From: Clostridiales bacterium
GTDB lineage: Bacteria > Bacillota > Clostridia > Oscillospirales > Oscillospiraceae
Length of the DNA: 15,965 nt
NCBI GenBank assembly: GCA_009774055.1
Contig: VSNB01000028.1
Coordinates: forward strand, 3,062 to 19,026
Direction: 5' to 3'
Shown: piece after piece, positions 6,609 to 12,871 of the stretch
Layout of the letters: each line of letters starts with the position of its first letter
Position numbering within the stretch: position 1 is the stretch's first letter
The notes under the pieces: model-generated
Databases searched by the model: none
What the model saw: the letters and a program-made list of their open reading frames with translations, nothing else
What the model was told of the DNA's origin: nothing
Program-made: the position numbers and the translations under genes

Positions 6609-7909
6609 CGGACGTGTTTCTGCTGCTCTCCGGCATATTGACCGGGGCGGTGCGTGTTTTGGTGGGCCTGACTCTCGTTCACCGGCTGCTGTCCATAAAG
6701 AGACCAGACCGAAAAAGTATCGCGGCGGGGCTGGCCGGGGCGCTGATCCTCACGGTTTTGCTGGCCGTGCTCCGTGCGCCGGATTTCTACCGGATGGCTC
6801 TGGAGGCGGTGCTGATTGCCGCCTGCGCCCACTGGCTGCAAGGGGCCGAGCTGAGAATGGGCCTGTTTGTCGGCATCTTTTACGAGATTGGCGTCTCTTT
6901 CTGGTCGTTTCTCCTGCCGGCATGGATGGGCGTGCTGTTCCGCTCCCAGGACTTTCTGAGCGCCAGAACGCTGGCCGGACAGTCCGCCCTCTGGCTGCTC
7001 CACGGGCTGCTGGCCGTTTTGGCGGCCTGGCTCTCCAGAGGCCGGGAGATCAACCGCAAATCCGCGTTCCGGGCCGTCTCCGCGCTCACGCTGGCGGGAT
7101 TTCTCGGGGTCATCACGCTGTCGGAACAGACAGTTTTGGCGATCCCCGACGACACCCTCTATATGTGGACGATCCTGGCGGTGGTGCTGATGATGTCGGT
7201 GCTGGTGTTCAACATCAACCGGCAGTATGAGGTGGAAAAGGAGCTGGCAAAGCTGAAATCGGAACAGGCCGAGCTGCTGGAGCGGGACTATACCGCTGTC
7301 AACCGGGCCTATCAGGTCAACGCCAAGCTGTTCCACGACCTCCACAACCATATCGGCATCCTGCGGCAGTTCCTCGCCCATGAGAAGTATGGGGAGGCTA
7401 TCCGCTACCTGGACGAGTTGCAGGCCCCGGTGCGGAGCCTCACCGCCACCGTCTGGACAGGGGATGAGACGGCAGACTACCTCATTAACAGTAAAGCAGC
7501 TGCGGCGGAGGCCGATGGCATCCGGTTCCAGGTCCAGGTGGAGTTCCCCCGCCGCACAAACATCCGCAGCGTGGATCTGTGCGCAATTTTGGGGAACCTG
7601 CTGGACAACGCCATTGAGGCGGCCCGGCAGGTGCCGGACCCATCGGGCCGCACGGTGGCCCTCACCATCCGCCGTATCCACCAGATGCTGGTCATCAAGG
7701 TGGAGAACAGTTTTTCCTCTGTATCCGTCCAGGAAAACGGCGAACTGAAAACGACCAAGACCGAGGGCGGCCTCCACGGCTGGGGACTGAAAAGCGCCCA
7801 GACTGCCGCAGAGAAGTACGACGGCATGGTGCAGGCCGGTGTCTGCGGGGAGGTCTTCCGGGCGGTGGCTACGCTGTCCTATCAAGGAATGGAGGATATT
7901 CATGAGTAA
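6605..7909 (+). CDS. AgrC-like GHKL sensor histidine kinase
   Basis: This 434-residue membrane kinase has about six or seven hydrophobic segments in residues 5-203, then a coiled-coil linker (about 205-240). The phospho-acceptor region is LFHDLHNHIGILRQFL with His244. A GHKL ATPase has an N-box ILGNLLDNAIEAA (Asn335) and a G-box HGWGLKSAQTAAEKYDG. It resembles AgrC/ComD/VirS peptide-pheromone receptors and would phosphorylate the regulator encoded just upstream. ATG overlaps that gene's stop (ATGA). No AgrB protease or AgrD precursor is nearby, so its ligand may not be a self-made peptide. Its last codons overlap the next gene (ATGAGTAA), where base composition changes sharply. Confidence 0.95.
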   Translation: MTDVFLLLSGILTGAVRVLVGLTLVHRLLSIKRPDRKSIAAGLAGALILTVLLAVLRAPDFYRMALEAVLIAACAHWLQGAELRMGLFVGIFYEIGVSFWSFLLPAWMGVLFRSQDFLSARTLAGQSALWLLHGLLAVLAAWLSRGREINRKSAFRAVSALTLAGFLGVITLSEQTVLAIPDDTLYMWTILAVVLMMSVLVFNINRQYEVEKELAKLKSEQAELLERDYTAVNRAYQVNAKLFHDLHNHIGILRQFLAHEKYGEAIRYLDELQAPVRSLTATVWTGDETADYLINSKAAAAEADGIRFQVQVEFPRRTNIRSVDLCAILGNLLDNAIEAARQVPDPSGRTVALTIRRIHQMLVIKVENSFSSVSVQENGELKTTKTEGGLHGWGLKSAQTAAEKYDGMVQAGVCGEVFRAVATLSYQGMEDIHE

Positions 7910-8105
7910 ATACGACGCTTTGTGGACCTATGTGCAAAAGGATGGAAGCCCGACCATCAAATTGACCTTTGCACAGATTCAGGAAATCGCTGGGATACCC
8001 ATGGATCACTCTTTCCTGAAATACAAAAAGGAATTGACGGACTACGGGTATCAGGTCGGGAAAATCTCTATGAAGGAGCAGACGGTTATCTTTAAGAGGA
8101 CATGA
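7902..8105 (+). CDS. Small conserved hypothetical protein (YDALW...DHSFLKYKKEL type)
   Basis: From ATG 7902 the product has 67 residues; GGAGG at 7891-7895 supports the start, which overlaps the kinase stop. It is a compact, soluble, basic protein with SKYDALWTYVQ, LTFAQIQEIAGIPMDHSFLKYKKEL and YQVGKISMKEQTVIF. I recognise this pattern as a small stand-alone family found in many Bacillota, possibly related to the DUF7662 group, without a known function. No catalytic motif is visible. It is AT-richer than the kinase it overlaps, so it probably marks the left edge of the transferred cargo. It contains the first copy of a 14-bp direct repeat (7995-8008). Confidence 0.8.
   Translation: MSKYDALWTYVQKDGSPTIKLTFAQIQEIAGIPMDHSFLKYKKELTDYGYQVGKISMKEQTVIFKRT
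7995..8008 (+). repeat. 14-bp direct repeat, left copy
   Basis: ATACCCATGGATCA occurs here, inside the small conserved gene, and again at 10005-10018, just after the acetyltransferase stop. Identity stops immediately on both sides. The two copies bracket about 2 kb of AT-rich cargo. Confidence 0.6.
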
Positions 8106-8107
8106 AT

Positions 8108-8644
8108 ATGACAGGGCTGAAAAGAGGAACGGTCCTGCTGGCGCCGCATCAAGAAGAATGGGCGCAAAATGCGGAGAGGACGATTCAAACATTAAATCGG
8201 CTTTTAGAATCTGTTGCAGTTGACATGCAACATATAGGAAGCACCGCTATTCCCTCCATTCATGCAAAACCGATTATTGATCTTGTCGTAGGCGTTCGTA
8301 ACCTGGATGATATAGCGCCTTATGTTGAATTGCTCAAACAGCATGATATTTTTTTTCGCGGAGAAGATGTTGCGGGACAGCTGCTGTTTGTAATGGGTGA
8401 TTTTGAAAAGGACACCCGTACACACCACATCCATGTGGTCAGATGGAACGGAGCTGAATGGAACAACTATATCAATTTTCGGGATTATTTGAACCGCTTT
8501 CCTGATAAAGCAATAGAGTACGAAGCCTGTAAGATGAAGTTGGCGGCGCAATTTGCAGATGACCGAGGGAGCTATACCACAGGCAAACAGGAATTGATAG
8601 ACCGCTTGCTGAAAGAGGCACATGCGTGGAGGTCTGGGGCATAG
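8108..8644 (+). CDS. GrpB-like nucleotidyltransferase-fold protein (UPF0157)
   Basis: From ATG 8108 the protein has 178 residues. AAGAGG at 8095-8100 is 7 bp upstream, which fits better than the in-frame ATG at 8102. The motif HIGSTAIPSIHAKPIIDLVV (43-61) is the hallmark of the GrpB/UPF0157 family, which shares the nucleotidyltransferase fold (GS motif plus Asp58). Further family signatures are THHIHV and FRDYLNRFPDKAIEYEACK. Members are cytoplasmic and sometimes found fused to dephospho-CoA kinase; the substrate is unknown. It begins 2 bp after the preceding stop and is markedly AT-richer than the flanking two-component genes, consistent with acquisition as cargo. Confidence 0.92.
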   Translation: MTGLKRGTVLLAPHQEEWAQNAERTIQTLNRLLESVAVDMQHIGSTAIPSIHAKPIIDLVVGVRNLDDIAPYVELLKQHDIFFRGEDVAGQLLFVMGDFEKDTRTHHIHVVRWNGAEWNNYINFRDYLNRFPDKAIEYEACKMKLAAQFADDRGSYTTGKQELIDRLLKEAHAWRSGA

Positions 8645-8679
8645 TGTTGCAGACGATGCTATAAAACGGAGGAATGATT

Positions 8680-8862
8680 ATGTTCGGAAAGAAAGAAAAA
8701 AGATTCAACGTAAAAGAAGCAGAGAGCTACAGCGGAAGCGGAACCATCCGGATCATCGTTGATACAAAGACAGGCGTTAATTACATTATGACAGAAGGCG
8801 TTGGCGGTTCGTCTATCACACCCTTGCTTGACAGCAATGGCAACGTGGTGATTGATAAATGA
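8680..8862 (+). CDS. DUF6440-like small protein
   Basis: The product has 60 residues from ATG 8680. GGAGGA at 8668-8673 leaves 6 bp to this start, whereas the in-frame ATG at 8674 would abut the ribosome site. A basic N-terminus (MFGKKEKRF) is followed by the family core: IRIIVDTKTGVNYIMTEG and SSITPLLDSNGNVVIDK. This matches small DUF6440 proteins (pattern VDxxTGVNY...GxTPLLDxxG) that are common in Clostridia and have no known function. It is predicted to be soluble and beta-rich. Its 3' end overlaps the open frame of a truncated CPBP protease gene, so the junction between the two may be a recombination point. Confidence 0.85.
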   Translation: MFGKKEKRFNVKEAESYSGSGTIRIIVDTKTGVNYIMTEGVGGSSITPLLDSNGNVVIDK

Positions 8863-9127
8863 CTTTTCGTTTGTAAAAGGTAACTATATTATCCTTGCCG
8901 GAATTATGGGAATCAAATGGGGATTTCTTTACCGCATGACAGGGAATCTATGGGTAGGGCTTGGCGACCATCTGTTCAATAATACCGTCGCCACAAATAT
9001 GCTGCATGTCGTTTCTTCAACGGGCGCAGACGAATTACAGATCGTCCGGATTATGGCGGCACAGCTTGTTTCCTTCACTTTTGTGCTGGTAATTTACATT
9101 TACAGGAGCAGAAAAGAGGGTGAATAG
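8852..9127 (+). pseudogene. CPBP/CAAX-protease-like intramembrane protein, N-terminally truncated
   Basis: This 91-residue open frame matches the C-terminal part of CPBP (Abi) intramembrane endopeptidases: IKWGFLYRMTGNLWVGLGDH, then LFNNTVATNMLHVV with the motif-3-like His40 and Asn44, and a final membrane helix (about 67-84). Family members are usually over 200 residues and carry an EExxxR motif and further helices upstream; none is present. The 5' part is replaced by the DUF6440-like gene. The only upstream start in frame is TTG 8852, inside that gene, with no Shine-Dalgarno. I infer a decayed gene, probably inactive, although reinitiation after the upstream stop cannot be excluded. The next gene starts 2 bp after its stop. 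Confidence 0.8.
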
Positions 9128-9129
9128 AA

Positions 9130-10002
9130 ATGTATTTCATTGAAAACTACAAAGATAATATACGATTTAGCAGACAGTACGAAGAAATTAGCAGATTTCT
9201 TCAAATAGCCGCAGATACCGGCTATAACGAGCATTTCCATTGGGGCCGTTTTGATTGGGGTATGACGCATTCCTATTTAGATGTCGAAATGTTATCAAGA
9301 AATGCTCTGTTCAGAAAAGAAAACGGAGAGCTTGTTGGCGCAGCAATGTATGATACGAGTTTTGACGACAGGTGGTATATCCTCCATTCAATTTCTGATG
9401 AAAACCTTTTGGGGCAGATGATGGAATATGTGATTAAAACAGACATCCATACGGCAACCATTAAGGCAAATCTCAGCGATACAAAATTGTGCGGATTACT
9501 TGAAAACGCAGGCTTTGAACACCAGTATTCGCAGAGCGTTCTGGAAATAGACTTATCGTATCATCTTTCTTTCCAATTACCGCAAGGATTCTTTTTTAAT
9601 GCCCCGGACTCAAAGATTGATACCTGGCAATGGCGATTGGTCATACATCATGGCTTTGATCATGAGGGTATTCCGCAAGAACCAAGCGCGGAGGTGGCAG
9701 AAGCCGAGAAACATCTCGAAATTCCAGAATACATCAAGGTTTTTGCAATTAGGGATGGAGAATATACCGCTCATTGCGGCGTGTGGTACAATGGCGGAAA
9801 TACCGCATATATAGAGCCTGTCGCAACAGTTCCCGAACATAGGGGTAGAGGCATTGGCAGGGCAGTTGTTTACGAAGCTGTAAACCGTGCGAAAGAACAA
9901 GGTGCAAAAAGGGCAATCGTGCTTTCGGATCAGGATTTCTACAAACATCTTGGTATGACAAAATCATCGGAAGTCGGCACATGGGTCAAAAGTAGCAAAT
10001 AA
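9130..10002 (+). CDS. GNAT-family N-acetyltransferase
   Basis: This 290-residue protein has its clear GNAT core in the C-terminal half (about 165-285). Motif A is EPVATVPEHRGRGIGRAVVYEA, with the acetyl-CoA phosphate-binding RGRGIG at 238-243, followed by KEQGAKRAIVLS and the family-typical FYKHLGM. The N-terminal half (about 1-145) has a weaker acetyltransferase-like outline (ENGELVGAAMYD, LLENAGFEHQYSQSVLEIDL), suggesting a tandem arrangement in which only the second half keeps the cofactor loop. GAGGGTG precedes ATG 9130. The substrate is not evident. It closes the AT-rich cargo block; the 14-bp repeat lies 3 bp past its stop and a strong terminator 30 bp past it. Confidence 0.92.
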   Translation: MYFIENYKDNIRFSRQYEEISRFLQIAADTGYNEHFHWGRFDWGMTHSYLDVEMLSRNALFRKENGELVGAAMYDTSFDDRWYILHSISDENLLGQMMEYVIKTDIHTATIKANLSDTKLCGLLENAGFEHQYSQSVLEIDLSYHLSFQLPQGFFFNAPDSKIDTWQWRLVIHHGFDHEGIPQEPSAEVAEAEKHLEIPEYIKVFAIRDGEYTAHCGVWYNGGNTAYIEPVATVPEHRGRGIGRAVVYEAVNRAKEQGAKRAIVLSDQDFYKHLGMTKSSEVGTWVKSSK

Positions 10003-10004
10003 GC

Positions 10005-10018
10005 ATACCCATGGATCA
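10005..10018 (+). repeat. 14-bp direct repeat, right copy
   Basis: This second copy of ATACCCATGGATCA begins 3 bp after the acetyltransferase stop. The first copy is at 7995-8008. The copies are in direct orientation. Confidence 0.6.
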
Positions 10019-10031
10019 TCTACAATTCAGT

Positions 10032-10067
10032 GGGGCGCTTATCCGCATAGGGCAAGCGCCCCTTTTT
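10032..10067 (+). terminator. Rho-independent terminator
   Basis: GGGGCGCTT (10032-10040) pairs perfectly with AAGCGCCCC (10054-10062) around a 13-base loop and is followed by TTTTT. It should end transcription of the cargo block. Its GC-rich stem matches the flanking backbone, so it may originally have ended the LytTR operon. Confidence 0.9.
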
Positions 10068-10087
10068 GCGGTCAAAAACCTGCCGTT

Positions 10088-10127
10088 TGCGGACATTCCC
10101 GCACAGCGCCCGGTTTTCTGCTATGAT
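10088..10127 (+). promoter_or_regulatory. Extended -10 promoter with upstream inverted repeat
   Basis: TG-C-TATGAT (10119-10127) is an extended -10 element with no recognisable -35 at the usual distance. An inverted repeat TGCGG-N6-CCGCA (10088-10103) is centred about 38 bp before the expected start site and could bind a regulator. It drives the small membrane protein and ABC-2 operon. Confidence 0.55.
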
Positions 10128-10170
10128 GCAGATACATCAAAGGAAGCACTGCTTCAAGGAGGAAACTGTT

Positions 10171-10347
10171 ATGCGTCATGCTTATATTCGTGGTATCCTG
10201 GCTCTGATCTGGCTGGTGGCGGCGGTCGTCAGCGGCCTGTCCGGCAATCTGGAGTGGGCCGGGCTCTATGTCCTGATGGGGGCGGCCTTCGGGTATTCCG
10301 CCTGGGCCTCCTGGAAAAAGGCAAAGAACGATAAGAGGGGGAACTGA
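10171..10347 (+). CDS. Small two-helix membrane protein leading an ABC-2 operon
   Basis: The product has 58 residues from ATG 10171; AAGGAGG (10156-10162) is 8 bp upstream. Two hydrophobic segments at about 6-23 (RGILALIWLVAAVVSGLSG) and 28-48 are joined by a short turn, with a basic tail (KKAKNDKRGN). The shape suggests a membrane hairpin with both ends in the cytoplasm. It precedes the ATPase gene by 2 bp and shares its promoter, so it is probably an accessory subunit of that transporter or a small immunity-type protein. I do not recognise a named family. It is not a bacteriocin precursor by any visible motif. Confidence 0.8.
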   Translation: MRHAYIRGILALIWLVAAVVSGLSGNLEWAGLYVLMGAAFGYSAWASWKKAKNDKRGN

Positions 10348-10349
10348 CC

Positions 10350-11057
10350 ATGGGCGGGAACATCCTGGAGCTGCAAAATCTCAGCGCCTGGTACAGAGAG
10401 GGGAAAAACGTGCTGTCGGACTTCTCCCTCCAGCTGCGGCCCCATGAGGTGGTGGGGCTGATAGGTCTGAACGGGGCCGGAAAGACCACCTTTCTGAAAA
10501 CTCTGTCCGGCCTCCATGAGGGCTGTCACTGCGACAGCATCCGCTTGAACGGCCAGCCGGTCACCTTCCGGGACAAGGGGTTCAAGCTGAGCCGGTACAC
10601 CGTCTTTGCCGAGGACAACTCCTTCCAGTATTTCACCTTCCGGGAGTACCTGTCCTATGTGGCGGCGGCGTACAGAATGAAATTGCCCGACGCGGCGGAA
10701 CTGGTGCGGGGCTTTCACTTTGAGGACTACACCGACGCCCTGCTGAAAGACCTGTCCACCGGCAACAAGAAAAAAGCGTTTCTGATTACCGCCTTCGCCC
10801 TGAAACGGCCGCTCCTCCTGTTGGACGAACCGGTGAACGGGCTGGACTTTCAGAGCACGGAGTACCTGTACCAGCTGATCGCCGGGTACAAAGAGTACGG
10901 GACGGTCCTGTTCTCCTCCCACATTCTGGAGAGCATCACCCTGACCTCCGACCGGGTGCTGGTGCTGGAGGACGGGCAGATCCGCCGGAGCTTTGAGGGC
11001 AGTGAAATCAACGCCGCCAATATTCGGGAGGCCCTGCATGATGAAAATGAGTTTTGA
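10350..11057 (+). CDS. ABC-2-type transporter ATP-binding protein
   Basis: This 235-residue ATPase has Walker A GLNGAGKTT (39-47), signature LSTGNKKK (135-142), Walker B LLLLDEPVNGLD (155-166) and switch His191 in SSHIL. It belongs to the CcmA/NatA-like group used by ABC-2 exporters. Two motifs deviate: LSTGNKKK replaces LSGGQ, and where the Q-loop Gln is expected the chain reads VFAEDNSFQYF. Substituted signatures are known in ABC-2 ATPases of Bacillota, so this is probably functional. GAGGGGG precedes ATG 10350, which follows the small membrane protein by 2 bp. The permease start lies within its last codons. Possible roles include peptide export or immunity; the substrate is unknown. Confidence 0.93.
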   Translation: MGGNILELQNLSAWYREGKNVLSDFSLQLRPHEVVGLIGLNGAGKTTFLKTLSGLHEGCHCDSIRLNGQPVTFRDKGFKLSRYTVFAEDNSFQYFTFREYLSYVAAAYRMKLPDAAELVRGFHFEDYTDALLKDLSTGNKKKAFLITAFALKRPLLLLDEPVNGLDFQSTEYLYQLIAGYKEYGTVLFSSHILESITLTSDRVLVLEDGQIRRSFEGSEINAANIREALHDENEF

Positions 11058-12057
11058 CGTCACCGCCAAAAAGCTGTTTGGCGTGAACTATGAGCGGCTT
11101 ATTCGGACGCTCTTTCTGGAGATGGTGGTCTTTTGGGGGCTGCATATCTCTGGATTCCAGGTGGAGATCGCCCCTTCCGTCCTGTACCTGATGGCCGGCG
11201 TTTTCTCCGCCGGGGTCATGTGGCAGGCCCTCTCCTCTGACGACAACCGGGCCAACATGGAAAATATGCTTATGCTCCCCTTTGAGGGCCGGACCCTGGT
11301 GTTTTCCTATGTGGCCGCCCTGGGGGTCTATACGCTGCTCACCAAAACCGCCGGCCTGCTGGCGGTGGTCTGGGCAGTCTCCGAATGGAGCTGGGCGGAG
11401 ATTTTGGGTAGTATCCTCTGCGCCCTGGCCGCTATTGTGATCGTATCCTGTCTCTATCCTCTGCGCCTGGGCCGTACAGATGCCTACGCCTTTTATGTCC
11501 GGCCAGCCATCCGCGGGCGGACGGTCAAAGTCCACCGCCGCTACTCTGTGTGGCGTTATCTGTTCCGCTACCTGATGGACCACAAGAATTATCTGGTCAA
11601 CACTGCGGCTATGTGGGGCGTGGCCTGCGTCCTGCCGGTGCTGCTGGGGCAGATGGAGGCCCAGCTCGTCCTGCCCATCGGCTTTGCCATCCTCTCCCTG
11701 AACACCCCCATCTGCATCCTGCTGTCCTGCGACCCGGCACTGGAGCGGGCGGTGCGGTTCCTGCCGGGGCAGGGCAAGGCGTTCTGCGTCCCCTACTGCC
11801 TGTTCGTCTTCCTATGCAATCTGGCGGCGGACATGGTTTTCCTGTGCAGCTGGCAAATCCAGATCGGCGGGATCGGCCCGCTCCATGCTTTGACGGCGGT
11901 ATGCTTTGCCCTGCTGAGCGCGGCCGGCTCCGTCCTGCTGGAGTGGTACTGTCCCATCCGGGGATGGAACATCGAGAGCGACCTCTGGCACCACCCGCGA
12001 AAATATGTTGTGCCCGCTGTCATGCTCCTGCTGGCCGGGCTGGTGAGTATGATCTGA
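11038..12057 (+). CDS. ABC-2-type transporter permease (putative)
   Basis: From ATG 11038 the protein has 339 residues; GGGAGG (11026-11031) is 6 bp upstream, and in-frame ATGs at 11041 and 11047 are alternatives. It overlaps the ATPase gene by 20 bp in another frame. Several hydrophobic helices are visible: about 22-40, 46-62, 86-108, 118-138, 202-220, 222-245, 262-285, 290-310 and 322-338. A basic cytoplasmic stretch (about 148-190, VRPAIRGRTVKVHRRYSVWRY) separates two groups. There is no FtsX-type extracytoplasmic domain, which fits an ABC-2 permease. Position alone pairs it with the preceding ATPase; the sequence itself has no signature that I can name. Confidence 0.85.
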   Translation: MMKMSFDVTAKKLFGVNYERLIRTLFLEMVVFWGLHISGFQVEIAPSVLYLMAGVFSAGVMWQALSSDDNRANMENMLMLPFEGRTLVFSYVAALGVYTLLTKTAGLLAVVWAVSEWSWAEILGSILCALAAIVIVSCLYPLRLGRTDAYAFYVRPAIRGRTVKVHRRYSVWRYLFRYLMDHKNYLVNTAAMWGVACVLPVLLGQMEAQLVLPIGFAILSLNTPICILLSCDPALERAVRFLPGQGKAFCVPYCLFVFLCNLAADMVFLCSWQIQIGGIGPLHALTAVCFALLSAAGSVLLEWYCPIRGWNIESDLWHHPRKYVVPAVMLLLAGLVSMI

Positions 12058-12065
12058 AGAATTTT

Positions 12066-12103
12066 CTGCCTGGGCGGACGGAATCGCTCAGGCAGATTTT
12101 TTT
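12066..12103 (+). terminator. Rho-independent terminator after ABC-2 operon
   Basis: CTGCCTGGGC (12066-12075) pairs with GCTCAGGCAG (12086-12095). The 10-bp stem contains one G-U pair and encloses a 10-base loop, followed by A and seven T. It isolates the ABC-2 operon from the second OmpR-type module. Confidence 0.9.
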
Positions 12104-12119
12104 CAAAAAGACAGACCGC

Positions 12120-12152
12120 TGTAACATTTCGCGGACATTTGTCTGTTACAAT
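12120..12152 (+). promoter_or_regulatory. Activator-type promoter of second OmpR regulator (ACATTT repeat)
   Basis: ACATTT at 12124-12129 and 12135-12140 (11-bp period) is followed after 6 bases by TACAAT (12147-12152). There is no TTGACA-type -35. The arrangement equals those at 5366-5394 and 13933-13961. TGTAAC (12120-12125) and GTTACA (12145-12150) also form an inverted repeat unique to this copy. Autoregulation by the regulator just downstream is the simplest reading. Confidence 0.7.
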
Positions 12153-12181
12153 ACCTATAACACAAAAAAGGAGGACGGGCC

Positions 12182-12871
12182 ATGAAACGGATACTGATTG
12201 TGGAGGACGACGCCCTTTTGAATAAAACCCTGGCCTACAATCTGACCTCGAACGGCTGGGATGTCACCCCTGCCCTGAATGCCAGAACCGCCGAAACTCT
12301 GCTGGCCGGGACAGAATATGACCTGGTGCTGCTGGACATCAATCTGCCGGACGGGAACGGCTATGACCTGTGCAGACTTGTCAAGCCGGAGCACCTGGAC
12401 ACGGTGGTGATCTTCCTCACCGCCAACGACCAGGAGAGCGACCAGATCCGGGGCTATGAGGCGGGGGCGGTGGACTATATCACCAAACCCTTCTCCATCG
12501 AAGCCTTGCAGCGGAAAATCCGCGCCATGTTCGCCATGCTGGAGCACCACAAACCGGCAAAGGATCTCTACGACGACGGCAGGCTGTTCCTGAACTTCTC
12601 GGAACAAGCCGCCGCCCTGAACGGGAAGCCTCTGACTCTCTCCCCCATGGAGTACAAGATGCTGTACCTGTTCTGCAAAAATCCACGCCAGGTCCTCACC
12701 CGGCAGAAGCTCTTGGAGCGGCTGTGGGACGTGGACGAAAAATTTGTGGACGAGCACACCCTGACCACCTCCATCAGCCGCATCCGGGGCAAGATCGAGG
12801 CAGAGGGCGACACCTATATCAAGACCATCTACGGCATCGGCTATCAGTGGACAGGGGGTGAACGGAAATGA
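12182..12871 (+). CDS. OmpR/PhoB-family response regulator (second module)
   Basis: This 229-residue regulator has a receiver domain at about 3-117 with E8-D10, phospho-acceptor Asp52 in LVLLDINLPDG, Thr80 and Lys102 in ITKPF. A winged-helix domain spans about 128-225 with recognition helix DEHTLTTSISRIRGKI and wing IYGIGYQW. AAGGAGG (12168-12174) is 7 bp before ATG 12182. It is the first gene of the second module and overlaps its kinase by 4 bp (ATGA). It probably binds the ACATTT direct repeats that lie before its own gene, before the ATPase at 14004 and at 5361; such 11-bp-spaced direct repeats are typical targets of OmpR/PhoB dimers. The link is inferred from position, not shown. Confidence 0.95.
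   Translation: MKRILIVEDDALLNKTLAYNLTSNGWDVTPALNARTAETLLAGTEYDLVLLDINLPDGNGYDLCRLVKPEHLDTVVIFLTANDQESDQIRGYEAGAVDYITKPFSIEALQRKIRAMFAMLEHHKPAKDLYDDGRLFLNFSEQAAALNGKPLTLSPMEYKMLYLFCKNPRQVLTRQKLLERLWDVDEKFVDEHTLTTSISRIRGKIEAEGDTYIKTIYGIGYQWTGGERK

Noticed and set aside
6587..7903. A 438-codon minus-strand frame opposite the LytTR kinase
   Set aside because: It is the antisense shadow of a GC-rich gene whose plus-strand product has all GHKL motifs. The minus product is low-complexity, rich in Gln, His and Arg, and shows no domain.
10083..10118. A LytTR binding pair (GTTT-centred repeats) before the ABC-2 operon
   Set aside because: The two GTTT cores are 28 bp apart, not the 21-22 bp expected for LytTR direct repeats, and the flanking bases do not match.
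10083..10127. The ACATTC sequence before the ABC-2 operon as a fourth copy of the OmpR box
   Set aside because: ACATTC (10093-10098) lies 29 bp from the -10 start instead of 23 or 12 bp and has no partner 11 bp away.
10011..10334. A long plus-strand frame of 107 codons overlapping the small membrane protein gene
   Set aside because: It begins next to the terminator, runs through a promoter and ribosome site, and is a compositional shadow of the gene at 10171, which has a proper start and transmembrane segments.
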